The notes under the pieces: generated by a model | Seen by the model: only the letters and a program-made list of their open reading frames with translations | What the model was told of the DNA's origin: nothing | Databases searched by the model: none | Shown: positions 1 to 11,265 of the stretch, piece by piece | Layout: each line of letters starts with the position of its first letter | Numbering within the stretch: position 1 is the first letter of the stretch | Assembly (NCBI RefSeq): GCF_047948215.1 | Contig: NC_134460.1 | Span: forward strand, 123,021,324 to 123,085,323 | Direction of reading: 5' to 3' | DNA length: 64,000 nt | DNA from: Lycorma delicatula | Lineage: Eukaryota > Arthropoda > Insecta > Hemiptera > Fulgoridae | Translations under genes and position numbers: made by a program

Positions 1-185
1 TCAACAGCAATGAGTCCGTCACCTCTACCATACAGATCATAATCCACATTTCCAACGATCTTTCTAATTGCCACATCACCATTCCCATCGGTCAGCCACT
101 GTTCTCTGGCCGTCGAATACACATCAGGTTCGGTGGCCACCAAAAAGTCCGCTTCGTATCTAGCTGCTATTTCTATGCTCAATAA
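1..185 (-). pseudogene. R1-like LINE ORF2, N-terminal endonuclease piece (cut by window edge)
   Basis: Reading leftward, an open frame of about 60 residues runs off the window edge. It contains a motif close to AARYEADFLVATEPDVYS, then WLTDGNGDVAIR. This is the start of an apurinic-type (EEP) endonuclease as found at the head of ORF2 in R1/Jockey-type LINEs, where the EP pair contributes the catalytic glutamate. It lies just after the gag ORF on the same strand, the expected order. A stop codon at 186-188 and a frame change separate it from a plausible upstream start (INNNRSLLSS is in another frame), so the junction looks frameshifted, unless translation re-initiates. The rest of ORF2 lies outside the window. 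Confidence 0.6.
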
Positions 186-224
186 CTAGAGAGTAGGCTC
201 CTGTTATTATTAATTAGTATTACT

Positions 225-1070
225 TTAGTCATGACCTTTGTTACAGCACGGGTTCCCGATCCTATGTGAAGTGGCTCCACAGTCCAGGCATGTGGTCGCC
301 TCCTTGCAATCTTTAATTACATGGCCGGGTTTACCACAGTTGAAGCAGAGGTTTGAACGGTCCTGGCCTCTGCACTCTCTTCTGCTGTGACCGACATCCC
401 AACATCGATAACATTTCTCTATATCCGTCCGGATGTAGGCCCTGCAACTCACCCACCCTACTCTCAGCCTTGCTGCAATTAATTTCGTTGCATTCCTTTG
501 ACTTGTGACCACCGTGGCATTTTTTGTGTTTCCGAATGCCTCCCTTAGTGATGTGACCTGAAAGTTTTCTCCTTGTCTTAGTACCTTCTCTACCGCTTCC
601 CTGATCTCTCGCTTAGTAGTGTCGCCCAGCATGTCTTTTACATGAACAACTGTTCTGCGGTCCCCTCTTGTTCTTATATCCACCTGGAGATCCTCTGCTC
701 TGTTCTTCAGCAGGGAGGAAAACTCCCCCGCCTTCTGCGCCCCACTAATTCGGACCTCTAGTTGATCCCTTCCCTGTTTAATTGACAGTATTTCGCCGGC
801 CTCCTCAACCTTAACCTTTTCTTTCATGGTTTTCAACAGATCGGCATAAGATTTACCGGGGGCCCTTACTACGACCGTTTTACTTTCAACGACCGGGGGG
901 TTCCCCTTCTTGTTGATACCGACCTCAACCTTGCCCTCCCTTGTTCGCTCAGGCTGGGGAGTTACCGAGTTTGCAGTTACCGTCGCCGAATCTAACGATG
1001 TTATTTTTGTTAACGTCTTTACATTTTTGTTTAAAGCTACAAGTTGTATTATTATTGTCAATTTCAGCAT
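225..1070 (-). CDS. R1-like LINE ORF1 (gag-like protein with three zinc knuckles)
   Basis: This is an intact 281-codon frame. The N-terminal part is Lys/Glu-rich. A central region (about residues 70-200) resembles the R1/Jockey-clade gag RNA-binding domain. Three CCHC zinc knuckles end the protein at about residues 220-233 (CYRCWDVGHSRREC), 242-255 (CFNCGKPGHVIKDC) and 261-275 (C-x2-C-x4-H-x5-C). The signature RVGWVSCRAY precedes the first knuckle, as in R1-type gags. In these LINEs the protein coats the element RNA and acts as a nucleic-acid chaperone. The start at 1070 is the first Met of the frame; a true start could be further upstream because the frame around it is not otherwise constrained. 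ORF2 follows on the same strand. The absence of stops suggests a fairly young copy. Confidence 0.8.
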   Translation of the reverse strand: MLKLTIIIQLVALNKNVKTLTKITSLDSATVTANSVTPQPERTREGKVEVGINKKGNPPVVESKTVVVRAPGKSYADLLKTMKEKVKVEEAGEILSIKQGRDQLEVRISGAQKAGEFSSLLKNRAEDLQVDIRTRGDRRTVVHVKDMLGDTTKREIREAVEKVLRQGENFQVTSLREAFGNTKNATVVTSQRNATKLIAARLRVGWVSCRAYIRTDIEKCYRCWDVGHSRRECRGQDRSNLCFNCGKPGHVIKDCKEATTCLDCGATSHRIGNPCCNKGHD

Positions 1071-1199
1071 TGCTTGATTATTTGTTTGTTTTTATAGACT
1101 ATTTATTTGTTTATTGGATATTATTTGTTTTTATGGACTATGAAGTGAAGGCAGATATATTCTTTTATTAATGAATTTTAAAAACATTGCTCACTGATA

Positions 1200-1825
1200 A
1201 CGTTTGTTATGGATTGACTAATAAAGTAAGTTTCTTAGGAACCCCGTTCTTAAGAATAATTTTATGATTTATTATAATCCCGATTTATTTATGATTCCTC
1301 TTTCGAGGCCGATTGTAAATATATTAGTTGTGGAACAAGAAAAAAAAAAGGAAAAACGTTTGTTCAAAAAATAAAGTTTGTATTTTTAGGAGAAAATCAG
1401 AACCACTTCATTTAAATCCGCTCCGTCTTGTAAATGTTTAAGTAGATTCAAAATTACTGATAAAAATTGGTTAATCAATCTGACGAATATAGAAATTGAT
1501 CCCTTTTTTCATTCAGTAGTCTTAATTTTTCTTTTTATCAACCGAGTAATAGTTTTTAATATAAACATTGGAAATTCTCTTTTTACTGTAGTGAGTATGG
1601 TACATTAAAACGTCGAGTAGACTCCTGTACGCGCGGATATGGGTGTTGTCATCACCCTTAAATACGAGTACAGTTTGATTTTTCTTTACAGAAATATCAT
1701 TATAATTCCAATTAATAAAATGGTTATGTAAATATGTTTATGATTGAAACATGACAAAGAGAATAATTTAAGTGAACATATTAAAATCTTTCTTTTTTTT
1801 CCTAATTAGGAATACATTTGAAAAA
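1200..1825. other. AT-rich sequence without recognised gene
   Basis: No coding frame or repeat recognised. A short stretch near 1590-1680 is less AT-rich but matches nothing else in the window that I could see. Confidence 0.4.
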
Positions 1826-1878
1826 CTATATACTTACAAACTTGAAAAACTTAATTTTTCAAGTTTGTAATACTATAT
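1826..1878. repeat. Inverted repeat / hairpin
   Basis: A perfect 16-base stem (1834-1849 with 1855-1870) has a 5-base loop (1850-1854). A weaker extension of pairing continues on both sides, to about 1826 and 1878. It is AT-rich. It may be the end of a small foldback element or simply a cruciform-prone site; no coding is associated. Confidence 0.6.
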
Positions 1879-1989
1879 GTGTAACCAAAAACATGTTTGT
1901 AAATTATAAGAAAATAAAAATCATTATTATTATTTTTAAGAATTAATATTTTTACTTAATTAATCAAAACAGTCTATACAGATTAATCT

Positions 1990-2755
1990 ACATAAAAAAA
2001 ATGTAAATGTTCGTTTGTTCAAAATCTTAAATTTCCGAAAGTTCTTCACCGATTGCTTTGAAATTTTGATACAACATTGCATTCGAATAAGCGCGTGTTT
2101 TTATATACCTACAATATATATACCTAAGATGTCACACCTGTGACAGGTAAAACATGTTTTTTTTTTAAAACAGAGCTATCTGTTAGACGTAAAGCAACAC
2201 ACGCTATACTAAATATTTTTCGATTCCATTTCAGGGTTTTCGACAAGTGTGTCCGCTACAGACTAAAAAACTACTGGACCGATTTACGCGCGGGGAAAAA
2301 GGAAAAAAGGGAAAAATCGGAAAAGGTAAAAGGGAAGAAGGGAAAAATGGAAAAAAGAAAACAGGGGAAAACGGGGATAAGGAAAACGGGAAAAGGAAAT
2401 GGAAAAGGGAGAGAAAAAATTAAAAAAATTGGAAGGGGAAAGAGGATGGGGGAAAGGAATCAAGGGAAAGAAAATTTGGAGAATGAAAGGGAAATGAGGA
2501 TGAAAATGGGGGAAATGGAGAAAGGAAAGTGGAAAGGGGGGAAAGGGAATATGGTAAAAATAAAATTGGGAAAGGAAATGAGGGAAAATGGAGAAAGGGT
2601 AAAAGGAAAAAAGGGAAGGTTAAATTTTGTGAGTTCCATAATGTTCATTTTGTTAATGTTTTATCAAACTTCCAATTGTGTTCATTTAATCTATAGATAT
2701 ATATATATACTCAAATCTAGACATAGAGAAGCATTGCCGGGTCTAATAGTATAAT
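1990..2755. repeat. Probable dispersed non-autonomous repeat enclosing a polypurine tract
   Basis: The left part (about 2036-2130) contains a phrase of a type I associate with abundant arthropod dispersed repeats: caccgattgctttgaaattt, then gcgcgtgtttttatatacc. The right edge (about 2724-2745) contains gaagcattgccgggtct, a typical end phrase of such repeats. Helitron-like origin is possible but no clean CTRR end or 5' TC start is present. Recognition rests on memory of repeat style, not on a second copy in this window. Confidence 0.35.
2290..2625 (+). repeat. Long polypurine (G/A) low-complexity tract
   Basis: About 330 bases are almost entirely purine on the plus strand, built from loose GGAAAA / GGGAAA units with few pyrimidines (mostly T inside ATGGA or TTGG). 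It creates a spurious 204-codon Lys/Gly-rich frame at 2140-2754, which I do not regard as a gene. Long polypurine-polypyrimidine tracts can form triplex (H-DNA) structures and evolve by slippage. Confidence 0.85.
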
Positions 2756-2759
2756 ATAA

Positions 2760-3464
2760 TTTGCCTATAATATATCATTTTAATTGACTACTAATGAATT
2801 ATAACAAACAATAATTACTAAGACTTTTATGATGAACTCTTTTTATTATCTATATTATTTATGACTTTCAGCCAAAATGAAGATAACTTTGAAAAGTTAA
2901 TCGAAAAAATATAATGTAAAAAAGAACGATTTAATTTTGGTAAATTAACTTTTTATTATATCTTTGTATTTCAACTGGCTAGCCTCACTCACCCAGCGGT
3001 AAAACCAGTGGGCGGAGCCCACAGAACCCCGGGGCCCAAGTTGGCCTAACCGAACTACAAGCAGACCCCAGCAGCTCCCTGGGGCCTCCTAGAATGTTTC
3101 CATTAATGTTTGCTTTAAATTTAAAAAACTCTGGGTTGTTTTGAATAATTCTTTTAACAGTATTTTTATCAAATCTTGCAAATAGTTTTAGATTTAAACT
3201 TACCCTGATAATGCCATTTACTAAATCAATTAAAACAATAAATCTTATAATGAAAACATAATAACAGCGAAATATTTTTTGTATTAAATCACCACTTGGG
3301 CCTGATCTTATACCTCCTTATACATCACATATTTACCATCTTTATAAATAAGGATTTATAAGCTTTATTTTTTTTAATAAGTTGCATATTTTTAATAATG
3401 CCCTGATGTTTTTGAAAATTAACTAAAATTACGTCTGTTCATAAAAAAATGGTTGCAAAGTGGA
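2760..3464. other. No gene seen; GC-rich patch at about 2985-3095
   Basis: Mostly AT-rich sequence. The patch near 2985-3095 is unusually GC-rich (cagtgggcggagcccacag and following) and looks like a piece of an older inserted repeat, class unknown. Confidence 0.35.
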
Positions 3465-4115
3465 TGTTAAAAATTATCGGCCGGTGATAATATTTTACAT
3501 CCTGGCTAAAATAATTGGAAAAATTTTATACCAAAGATTATTTTTCCGTTAAAACTAAATTAACCACCAAGGTTTGTTTTTCTGAGGTTACAAAACCACT
3601 TCTAATCTTATCAATTTTTATGAATATATGATATGTATATTTGAAAAGGGATTGTAGTTTGATATTATTTAAACCGATTTATCAAAGGCATTTGATCAAT
3701 TAGGTAACTGAGTTTTATTAAGTAAACTATTCTGGTTTGTTTTTTATCGTAATTTGCTGGGCTTTTCCTATTTATACTTGATAAATGGTGAATAGTTAGT
3801 CTTGATAAAGATTTCAAATCTTCTGAGTTTTTTGTATAATCGGAGGTTTCCCAAGGTTCTAACCTTGGCCTTCCCTTATTTGTTTTGTTTATAAACGACA
3901 TTGTGAGTCATATTATGAATTCAAATTTGTTGTTTTTTGGTTTTTTTCTGAATATTTATGAACGTTTTGGGTTCACAGATTGTTTTACATATATTCAGGT
4001 CAACATCAGTAACCATCGTGATCGGTCTACTAAGAAGAAATTGTCGTTAAATATCTTTGAGTGTTATGTCATATTCTATTCAAGAATGAAAATAATTTTT
4101 CAGTGCAATCATATT
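3465..4115 (+). pseudogene. Decayed LINE reverse transcriptase (Jockey/CR1-type)
   Basis: Across several frames and stops the order of reverse-transcriptase motifs is still readable. They run: NYRP with ILAKIIGKILYQRL (about 3470-3535); TDLSKAFDQLG (about 3672-3710, the catalytic-aspartate motif A); LLSKL; then SQGSNLGLPLFVLFINDI (about 3848-3900, motif B, normally PQGS-LGPLLF). A residue string like FTDCFTYIQVNIS follows. Frames change repeatedly and the catalytic YADD box is not recognisable, so this copy is dead. Motif order and the FINDI ending fit Jockey/CR1-group LINEs; the exact clade is not decided. Confidence 0.65.
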
Positions 4116-4377
4116 ATTTAAAATTATATTGCGCGAAGAAGTAGGGATTGTATTTGACTAAGCTCGCATTTAACAAATATTACTTGTAGGCTGCCAAAAT
4201 CTTCGACTTTATTATTAGAAGTTGCAAGCATTTTAGAAATGTATTTGTTTTTTCTCTTCGATTTTTTTCTAGAATAAGCATCAGTTAAATGGTTCAATTT
4301 TTGCTTTTTGTTAATTACATTGAAAAGATTTCTCCGGTATATATATTATAAATTACTAGCTCATTTTTCCCGTTTAG

Positions 4378-4560
4378 CCAGGAGGCTCCGCCACCTGCAT
4401 CTCCACTGTGTTTATTCTTGTGGTTGCGAGAATTATACTGATAAATAACAAATAAAGCCTGTTCAGTTTATATTGCAATTTCTTTAAAGCAACTGTTTCG
4501 TCAGCATATGATGAAAACTTTTGAGTTAACGGAAGTATATAGGTTGCAGAATAGTCGGTC
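4378..4560 (-). pseudogene. Possible RTE-type reverse-transcriptase scrap
   Basis: The minus-strand frame reads SYADETVALKKLQYKLNRL, then RINTVEMQVAEPPG. This resembles the YADDTV...LQ..LN.L...IN..KT segment of RTE-like reverse transcriptases, with the second catalytic Asp replaced (YADE) and about four residues missing between the box and LQ. It is short and isolated, so the call is tentative. Confidence 0.35.
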
Positions 4561-4599
4561 TCCATCTTAAAAATAATAGTTATATTCAATTACCCGTCC

Positions 4600-6735
4600 T
4601 TCGTACCGGTTAAAAAAGTAGTATTTGCCGGTTCTTAAGGTTACCCAACAAATATAACTAGAGGACCTGACCGATAGACTTTGTTTCTCATTTTTTATTT
4701 TATGTTTTTTAGTCAAGTAACCGGAAGAGCAGGTGCATCCAGTCGCGGCACATCACGTCGCGGACACATGACAATGGTAGTGGTTGTACAGCTTAAGTCC
4801 ACGAACCGTACACCGATGCACTTGTACAGCTACTTTTTTTGACAAAAAAAGATATCGTAAAAGACAAAACAACCTTTTTTGAATAAAACTCAACTTCAAA
4901 TACTGCAAGTGATCTTCGAATTTGATTTGATCAACGGTTTAGCCATAGTAAAGTTGAATATCGGCAAGAAACATAATCCGGTTATTACTTCAAACCATTA
5001 TTTTGAAACAATGAAATATTTCAAAACAATACATTATTTTCTTCCCAGGTATAAAAACTATGTTCATACAAAAGTTCAGCTCAATCTGGTGAGTAATTTT
5101 TGCGTGAAAAAGTAACAATTTTACATAACATAAATTTACATTTATATCAGGTATAATTTTTATGCATTCCAATTTTTGAACACAATGAAGAGGATTATAA
5201 TATCTTAAATTATGACAAATATTATTGCATTGCTTTATCTAAGGTGGTTTTTGCTTGGAGACGTAAATGATAAGATAAATAATAAGAATACATTTAAATA
5301 TGTTAATTTTAATACTACAATAATTAACCGTTGATCGTGACGTTTACTTTATGAAACCAATGAAACTCACAAAACAAATTATGCCATGAATTCTCTCATA
5401 CGTTTAATGACGCGATTGTATAATACGATCGGTTTTCATTCTGATGCTGATTTTTATCTAGAGTAATATGGCTTCTCTTCAGTACAATTATCAATATGCG
5501 TATTTATGTAGTTTTTTTGTTTTTTTTTTTGCTTTTTCTGCCTCTATTGCGTTTCTCAGGAGATATTGTAGTGTTAAATAGATTTTTATTAATTGTTTTT
5601 ATTTTGTACAAAATTTATTCATATCGTTTATTTCTCTGTTTGTATATTTTTTAAATATTTTAGAATATACTATAATATAGGTGTGGAGTTTGTATCGAAG
5701 TACGATTTTCGTTTTGTTTTATTTTATAGGTTATTTATAATTTCATTTATACATTGTAATTTTTATTGATATTTGGAGTAATTACCCATTTTTTTTGTCA
5801 GTTGGACTGACTTGTAGTTGAATAAAATTCATTCAACAAGAGATATATTTTACTTTAATATTTAATTTATAAAACTAGACGAACTATTCAAATGACGTCA
5901 ATTATTTAGCAGAAAATTCTATTGCAACATTTTCATAAATTGGCAACTGAAGTAACTTTTATTAGCGAGCTTTATCTACATATAAAGAATAAATTTTAGT
6001 GTATGTATGTAAGTAATTAGTAAAGATACGTTTTATTTTCACGTTGTGTTACCTTCGCGTTCCATACCAAATTAATGCAAAACAGCTTTATTCCTACAGG
6101 TTATGTTTATTTGTATTTGTACCCATTACCTAGTTCTGTGTCTGTTTTATTCTTTTTAAAGCGTTAAATATAAACATCATGATTTTATATTATGAAACTT
6201 GAAATATGAGCTATTTTAATAAAACAGTTATACGGTGTGTGATAATCTATATTCACATATTTGAAATATCTGTTATTTCTTTGTTTGAAATATTTGCTAA
6301 TTAACTCGATATAAAAAAAGACTTTTGACGTTATTTATATAACAGTAAAATATATATAAATATATATATATATAATAATTTATTATGGTTGCACTTTACC
6401 ACAAAAAAAGAAATAGGAAATCAAATTAAACCTATTCCTTTATAGAATGTTTTTTATTTTCGCACTGAGCACGGGTGTTAACAAAATACTTAAAGCTGTG
6501 ACTGAATTAAAGCAAACAATATTACTATAGCAAACATTTGTTGAAAAATTTCACTTTTCCAAGCAAAAAAAATTTGAAAAATTTTGTAAGAAATATATTT
6601 TTGATTTTTGATTGACGTTCCTTTGCGGTTAATAGATACGATCTGTTACCCGATTATCTTTGTATAGGTAATAGGTGCTTGGATGGTAAGTAAGGCAGGT
6701 GCATGAATGCATGTAAAGTAGTAGGTATATGGATT
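4600..6735. other. AT-rich stretch, no recognised gene
   Basis: Only short frames occur (for example 4879-5115), with no recognisable domains. Poly-T at about 5513-5530 and a TA run at about 6350-6373 are the only visible structures. Confidence 0.4.
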
Positions 6736-6737
6736 TC

Positions 6738-6905
6738 AATGCTAGACTTTGGATACCGGTGTTCTTTGGTAACTACACGTCTCAGGAGTGGTTGACTTTA
6801 GTCTGTTGCAGACTTCATATTTACCGGTAAATTTACACTTAAATTGCACTATTTCTTCAGCTACAACAGGGCTGGCAAGCTGGTATACTAATTGCATTTG
6901 CTTAT
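6738..6905 (+). repeat. SINE fragment related to the 39.7-kb SINE
   Basis: The segment 6741-6790 (tttggataccggtgttcttt, then cacgtctcaggagtggt) matches the body of the tRNA-derived SINE at 39,724-40,010 (gtggatacaggtgttctttg, then cacatctcaggaatgatcg). The tRNA-like head and conserved tail are missing, and the right side runs into a CA microsatellite, so it is a partial or diverged copy. Confidence 0.55.
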
Positions 6906-6908
6906 ACA

Positions 6909-6970
<62 letters not shown>

Positions 6971-7079
6971 CACACACAAACCCTGCAGTAGTTGGAAAAC
7001 TGGTTAGAGAAAACAACCAACATATATATATATATATATATATTGGGGTGTGTGTGTGTGCGCGCGCGCGCGCGCGCGA
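6909..7079. repeat. Compound microsatellite (CA)n...(TA)n...(TG)n(CG)n
   Basis: (CA)n runs from about 6910 to 6978 with one interruption. A 40-base unique spacer follows, then (TA)n at 7022-7043, (TG)n at 7048-7060 and (CG)n at 7061-7078. All local reading frames here are microsatellite artefacts. Alternating purine-pyrimidine runs of this length can adopt Z-DNA. Confidence 0.95.
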
Positions 7080-7104
7080 GTTGGTACTGTTCACTCAGTA
7101 TAAC

Positions 7105-10100
7105 CTCGTGTACTAGTCTATACTATTAAATAAAGAGGAAGAGGTTTTTTTTTGTTCGGGATACACAAAAAACTACTCGATCAACCACAACCAAATTTTT
7201 ACCCATGCTTCTTGTAATTATTGAGGTTTTTAGAAATATCATCTCAAAAAAAAAAAAATTATATATATATATACACGTGTGTTAGTGGTAGTGAAGATTT
7301 ACCGGCTAATGCATATACTTTAATAAAGTGAATTAATGAACTGTGAACTGTGAGTCAATATCACTGTGTAAGCTGAGTTTGAACTGAATGACTCGAATCA
7401 ATCGAATGAATAATATTACGAAAATAATAGAACTAAATGTAAGTTAAATAAAATAATATTAAATAAATTTATAAAAATCTGTTTAATAATAATGGGCTTC
7501 CCGTGGGAAATGCGTGTAAGGCTAGAGTGGTGAGGTGATGCGAGCACCTCGTGAGAGGCTAGACCAATCATCATCATCATCAACTGGTAACAAATGGGGT
7601 ACCTCTGGGGCACTGTTTTGGGAGGTGCTCTTGTAATATCTTTGCAAACAATCGTCCAATTTTCGAAATTCAAACGGGATTTATGTTAGTAGGTTGAATG
7701 CTAACTTTTGCATGCATCAGTTATATTCTCGATCTAACAGATTACGGTTACTTGGAAATTTTATGTAAAAATGAAAAATTATTTATTAAACCGTGTAAAT
7801 AATAAATAATCCGCCAGGGTGCTACACTTACTATTCGGGCCGCCAGGTTTCGAGCTGCTAAATTCGCATGCTCCTTTCTTACATCGAGCCGCTCCCTAGA
7901 TATTTTTCAATAGAGGTCTTATTGAAATTGAAGAACACATATCGTGAGTGATTCATAATTAACGCTAAGTAAAAACTACTGACGATAAATTGATGAAAAT
8001 TTGTATACATGTTCTTCTTATGGTGTAACTGCACACTAAGAAAGGATTTATTGAAATTCCGAGTTTAAAGGAGTAAAGTGGGGTAACAATGAAATTTACT
8101 ATTTTTTTTTATTTTTTCGGAAATAAATGAAGATTTTTTTTGTGTGCAATTTTCATGTGAATATCTATAAAAAAAATTTCTAGATTTTTTGAAATTCCAA
8201 GTTTCAAGAATTAAAATGGATTTTTGAATTTTCTTTGAAACCCTGCTACCTCTTTAATTTCTAAGTAACAAATGAAGAAATCAACCTGATTTTTGGTGAG
8301 TGTAATCTTCAGGTCAATAAATCAATTTCTAGATTTTTGAAAATCGACTTGAAAGGGATGAGCAAAGGTAAAGAGAATTTTGAATAATGATTGTAAATTT
8401 TCATAATCCCGACTATCCTAAACTAAGTTATTCAGTAGATTTGAGCTTGAAAATGGTCTTCAGATAAGTATTTAAAAATCATTTTTGGGTTTTTTGAATT
8501 CCCATTTTTTTAATGGGTGCTTAAGATATACGGCGCTGTGCCTCAACCAACACAGTCATTGCCACCGTTGCTGTATAAGTGACTGGTCTCATCTGCCTCC
8601 GGTCACTTCACTGTAAAACAAAATAAAAAGATTGACCGCTACGGAAAACACAAGTAACCATATAGAGCGAGCGAAGCTGCGACGAAGGAGCGACGAGGAG
8701 TAATATAATACACAAAAGGATGAGATGACACTTTACCTTCCATAAAATTCTTTTTTCTCTGAAGCACTGACTAATTTCACTTTATTAATTATTTTCATAT
8801 CAAATTTTTTTTAAATTTGTAGTTTCCCTTTGAGTAATACCAATGATGACTAATACCAAGTGTTTATAACGACGGAGGTGAATTACACCTTCGAGATTCT
8901 TTAATTGAAACATTCAGGAAATACATTCTTGAAATTTCATGTTTCACGAAGATTTCCCCGTATAAAAATTTATTTAAAAAAATCAACTATACTGACTTAT
9001 AAATGGACTAGATATAATTATTATTATTACTATTATTTCGGCCGATATTTTTTACAATAATTACTTTCCGATGCTGAAGGACCGATCCAGTTATTAAAAA
9101 AAAATAAATTAACTTAAAATGAATTTGTAATTATTAAACGCAAGAATGACGCTTACAATTTTTATTCTATTGCAATGCACGATTTTTAAAAAAATGTTCT
9201 TTTCACACACCAATATATAATTATTATAATGCGTATTTTTAACTCCATTAAATATAAAATAAACATCCTTGATATCGAAAGCCGACCTTATATGTTAATA
9301 TTGAGGTTTTCAAGTGATACAACAAGTATTTAATAGTAATTATTAATTTTGAATTTATATTTTGAATTACACGCTTAATAGTAGCTTTGTTCCATTATAT
9401 AATAATAAGTATGAATTATCCCTTGAGCGTAATTTTACGTTTGAACGAAGTACAAAAGTAATTACAACCACATTAGCATTTGATGTCTTCTAGTTCATGG
9501 AAATAGAGTTTCAATATTATTTAATATTTCAAGGATGAAACTGAGTCTTTGATGTACTTTATATCTAAAATAAATTTTTATATTGAATTAAATTGTTATT
9601 ACTAAGATATAAATTTAGTTTATTACTTTTTTAATTGATTACGTAGAATAACCTTAAATTATTTTGCATAAATTTTTGCTGAATTCGGAAAATAAAGCAT
9701 TCGTAGGCCTATAACTCGAAAATACACATAGCTATCGTTAATCAGCGCTGATGGCGGTAGCTAAAGCGTGGATTAATTTTTTGTTTTTATTATTATAACG
9801 ACACAGCAACTTTACAATCTGTTCAGCAAGATAATTGAACAAAAATTAAAAGATGTACTTGAATTAACATTAAGTTGCCACAGACCCAGCGGCTTGTAAT
9901 TTAATAATGAAATAAGAGTACTCCGTACGGCCAGACCAGAAAGTCACCTAATTGAAACGATAAGCAAACCAAGAATACTGTTCATCAGCAACTTTGAAAA
10001 ATCACTGATCGTGTTGTAGTAACATAAGTACGTTATATTATTACGTTATCTTGAACCTTTTTGAGATAAAGCCTGCATTTTAAAAAATAATTGGATAATA

Positions 10101-10879
10101 AATTTAGGTAAAAAGTTAAAGAAATCTGAGATTTCGTTTGTGATATTTTTATCTTTTTTTTTACAGATTTTGCAAGATATTAACGGAAGATATAACATTA
10201 ACTCGTATAAAATAAATATTCTTTTCAGGTTACTGAATTTCTATCCAGAAAACTCTTGAAATTCATAAATTATTTGATCGCATTCATTCAAAAAAGTATT
10301 ATTTTTTGTTGTGATTCTCCTCAAAATTTAAAAAAATGTAAGAATCCAGTACATTCACGGCTAATCGCGGGAAATATTTAATAATATCAATGCTATACTG
10401 TATATTAATATATTATTATTATATATTGTATTCAAATATATCAATGCTAATCCTGGATTGATATTTGTAATATTTTATGGTTGACCAGAGCGAGATTACA
10501 TCTTGTTGTTCAGAAAAACCCCATCACCTTGATAAGCCAAGTACTCTGTAAGTACTTCACTTATTAAATATACAATACTCTCACTGTGATTGATCATCAA
10601 TTGACCGAATTTCATCCCGTATGAACTGGAAATTCTATTATAAGAGTTTCACAAATCTGAATCAAATTTTCAGCGTGAAGAAACATTTGTTTAACTTTGT
10701 GTATTATGTCATAAACTCATTATTGTAAACATACACATAGCCAATTAAAATGTTTGCACGAATCATCCAATTTGATAGAGTGTTCGCTTATTAAGAAAAA
10801 AATCAGCATTGACTCTACACGTAAAATTTTCCAAAGTATAATAGACGCGGAAACTAAACCGGACTCGTCTTTATACAAT
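7105..10879. other. No gene; possible Helitron-like 5' start near 7115 and other old repeat pieces
   Basis: From about 7115 the sequence (tctatactattaaataaaga, then gaagaggtttttttttg) resembles the 5' start common to arthropod Helitrons and similar elements. About 8665-8700 (gcgagcgaagctgcgacgaa) resembles a repeat end phrase. No Rep/helicase coding is present, so at most a non-autonomous remnant. The remainder to 10,879 is AT-rich with no recognised frame. Confidence 0.3.
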
Positions 10880-11262
10880 GATTTTTCCGTCTGTAATCCC
10901 CCTCCCCTCGAAGCCAGATCCGCAATTACCCATAAACTCAGCTCCGATGGGTGCCTTCGCCTCAAACTACCTCAGTAGGACGCTAGACCCCCACCCAGTA
11001 GCCGGGACTCGGTCTTCTGTTACATGCCATGCCTCTAGCGGAGAACCCCAAGGGATTCCCCCGTCGGGACTCCGGTCTTGGCGCCCAGTCTTTAATGGAA
11101 AACCCCGGGAGGAATCCCCCACCGGGACTACGGTATAAAATTCCCCCCCAATGTAAGGGAGTCCCAACCAGATCATTGGTGGTGGGACGTCGGAGCTTCC
11201 CACCCCTCCCGGATGGGGCTGTCTCATACAGAGACCTCAGCTTCGTTGTGCATACTCCAGCG
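10880..11262 (-). repeat. R1-like LINE 3' UTR, joined directly to ORF1
   Basis: This is a GC-rich block in an AT-rich context. It aligns by eye with the block at 33,140-33,420 (shared pieces include gggtgcct-tcgcctc, agccgggactcggtctt and tcccacccctc). That block follows an R1-type ORF2 C-terminus, so both are read as R1-like 3' UTRs in minus orientation. Here it follows immediately after the gag ORF instead of ORF2, so the whole ORF2 seems to be missing. Several sham frames cross it because it is GC-rich. Confidence 0.6.
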
Positions 11263-11265
11263 GAT

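Noticed and set aside
2140..2754. 204-codon Lys/Gly-rich frame
   Set aside because: Composition follows directly from the polypurine tract; no domain and no codon structure.
6742..7116. Several overlapping frames of repeated His-Thr or Cys-Val
   Set aside because: Pure translations of the CA/TG microsatellite.
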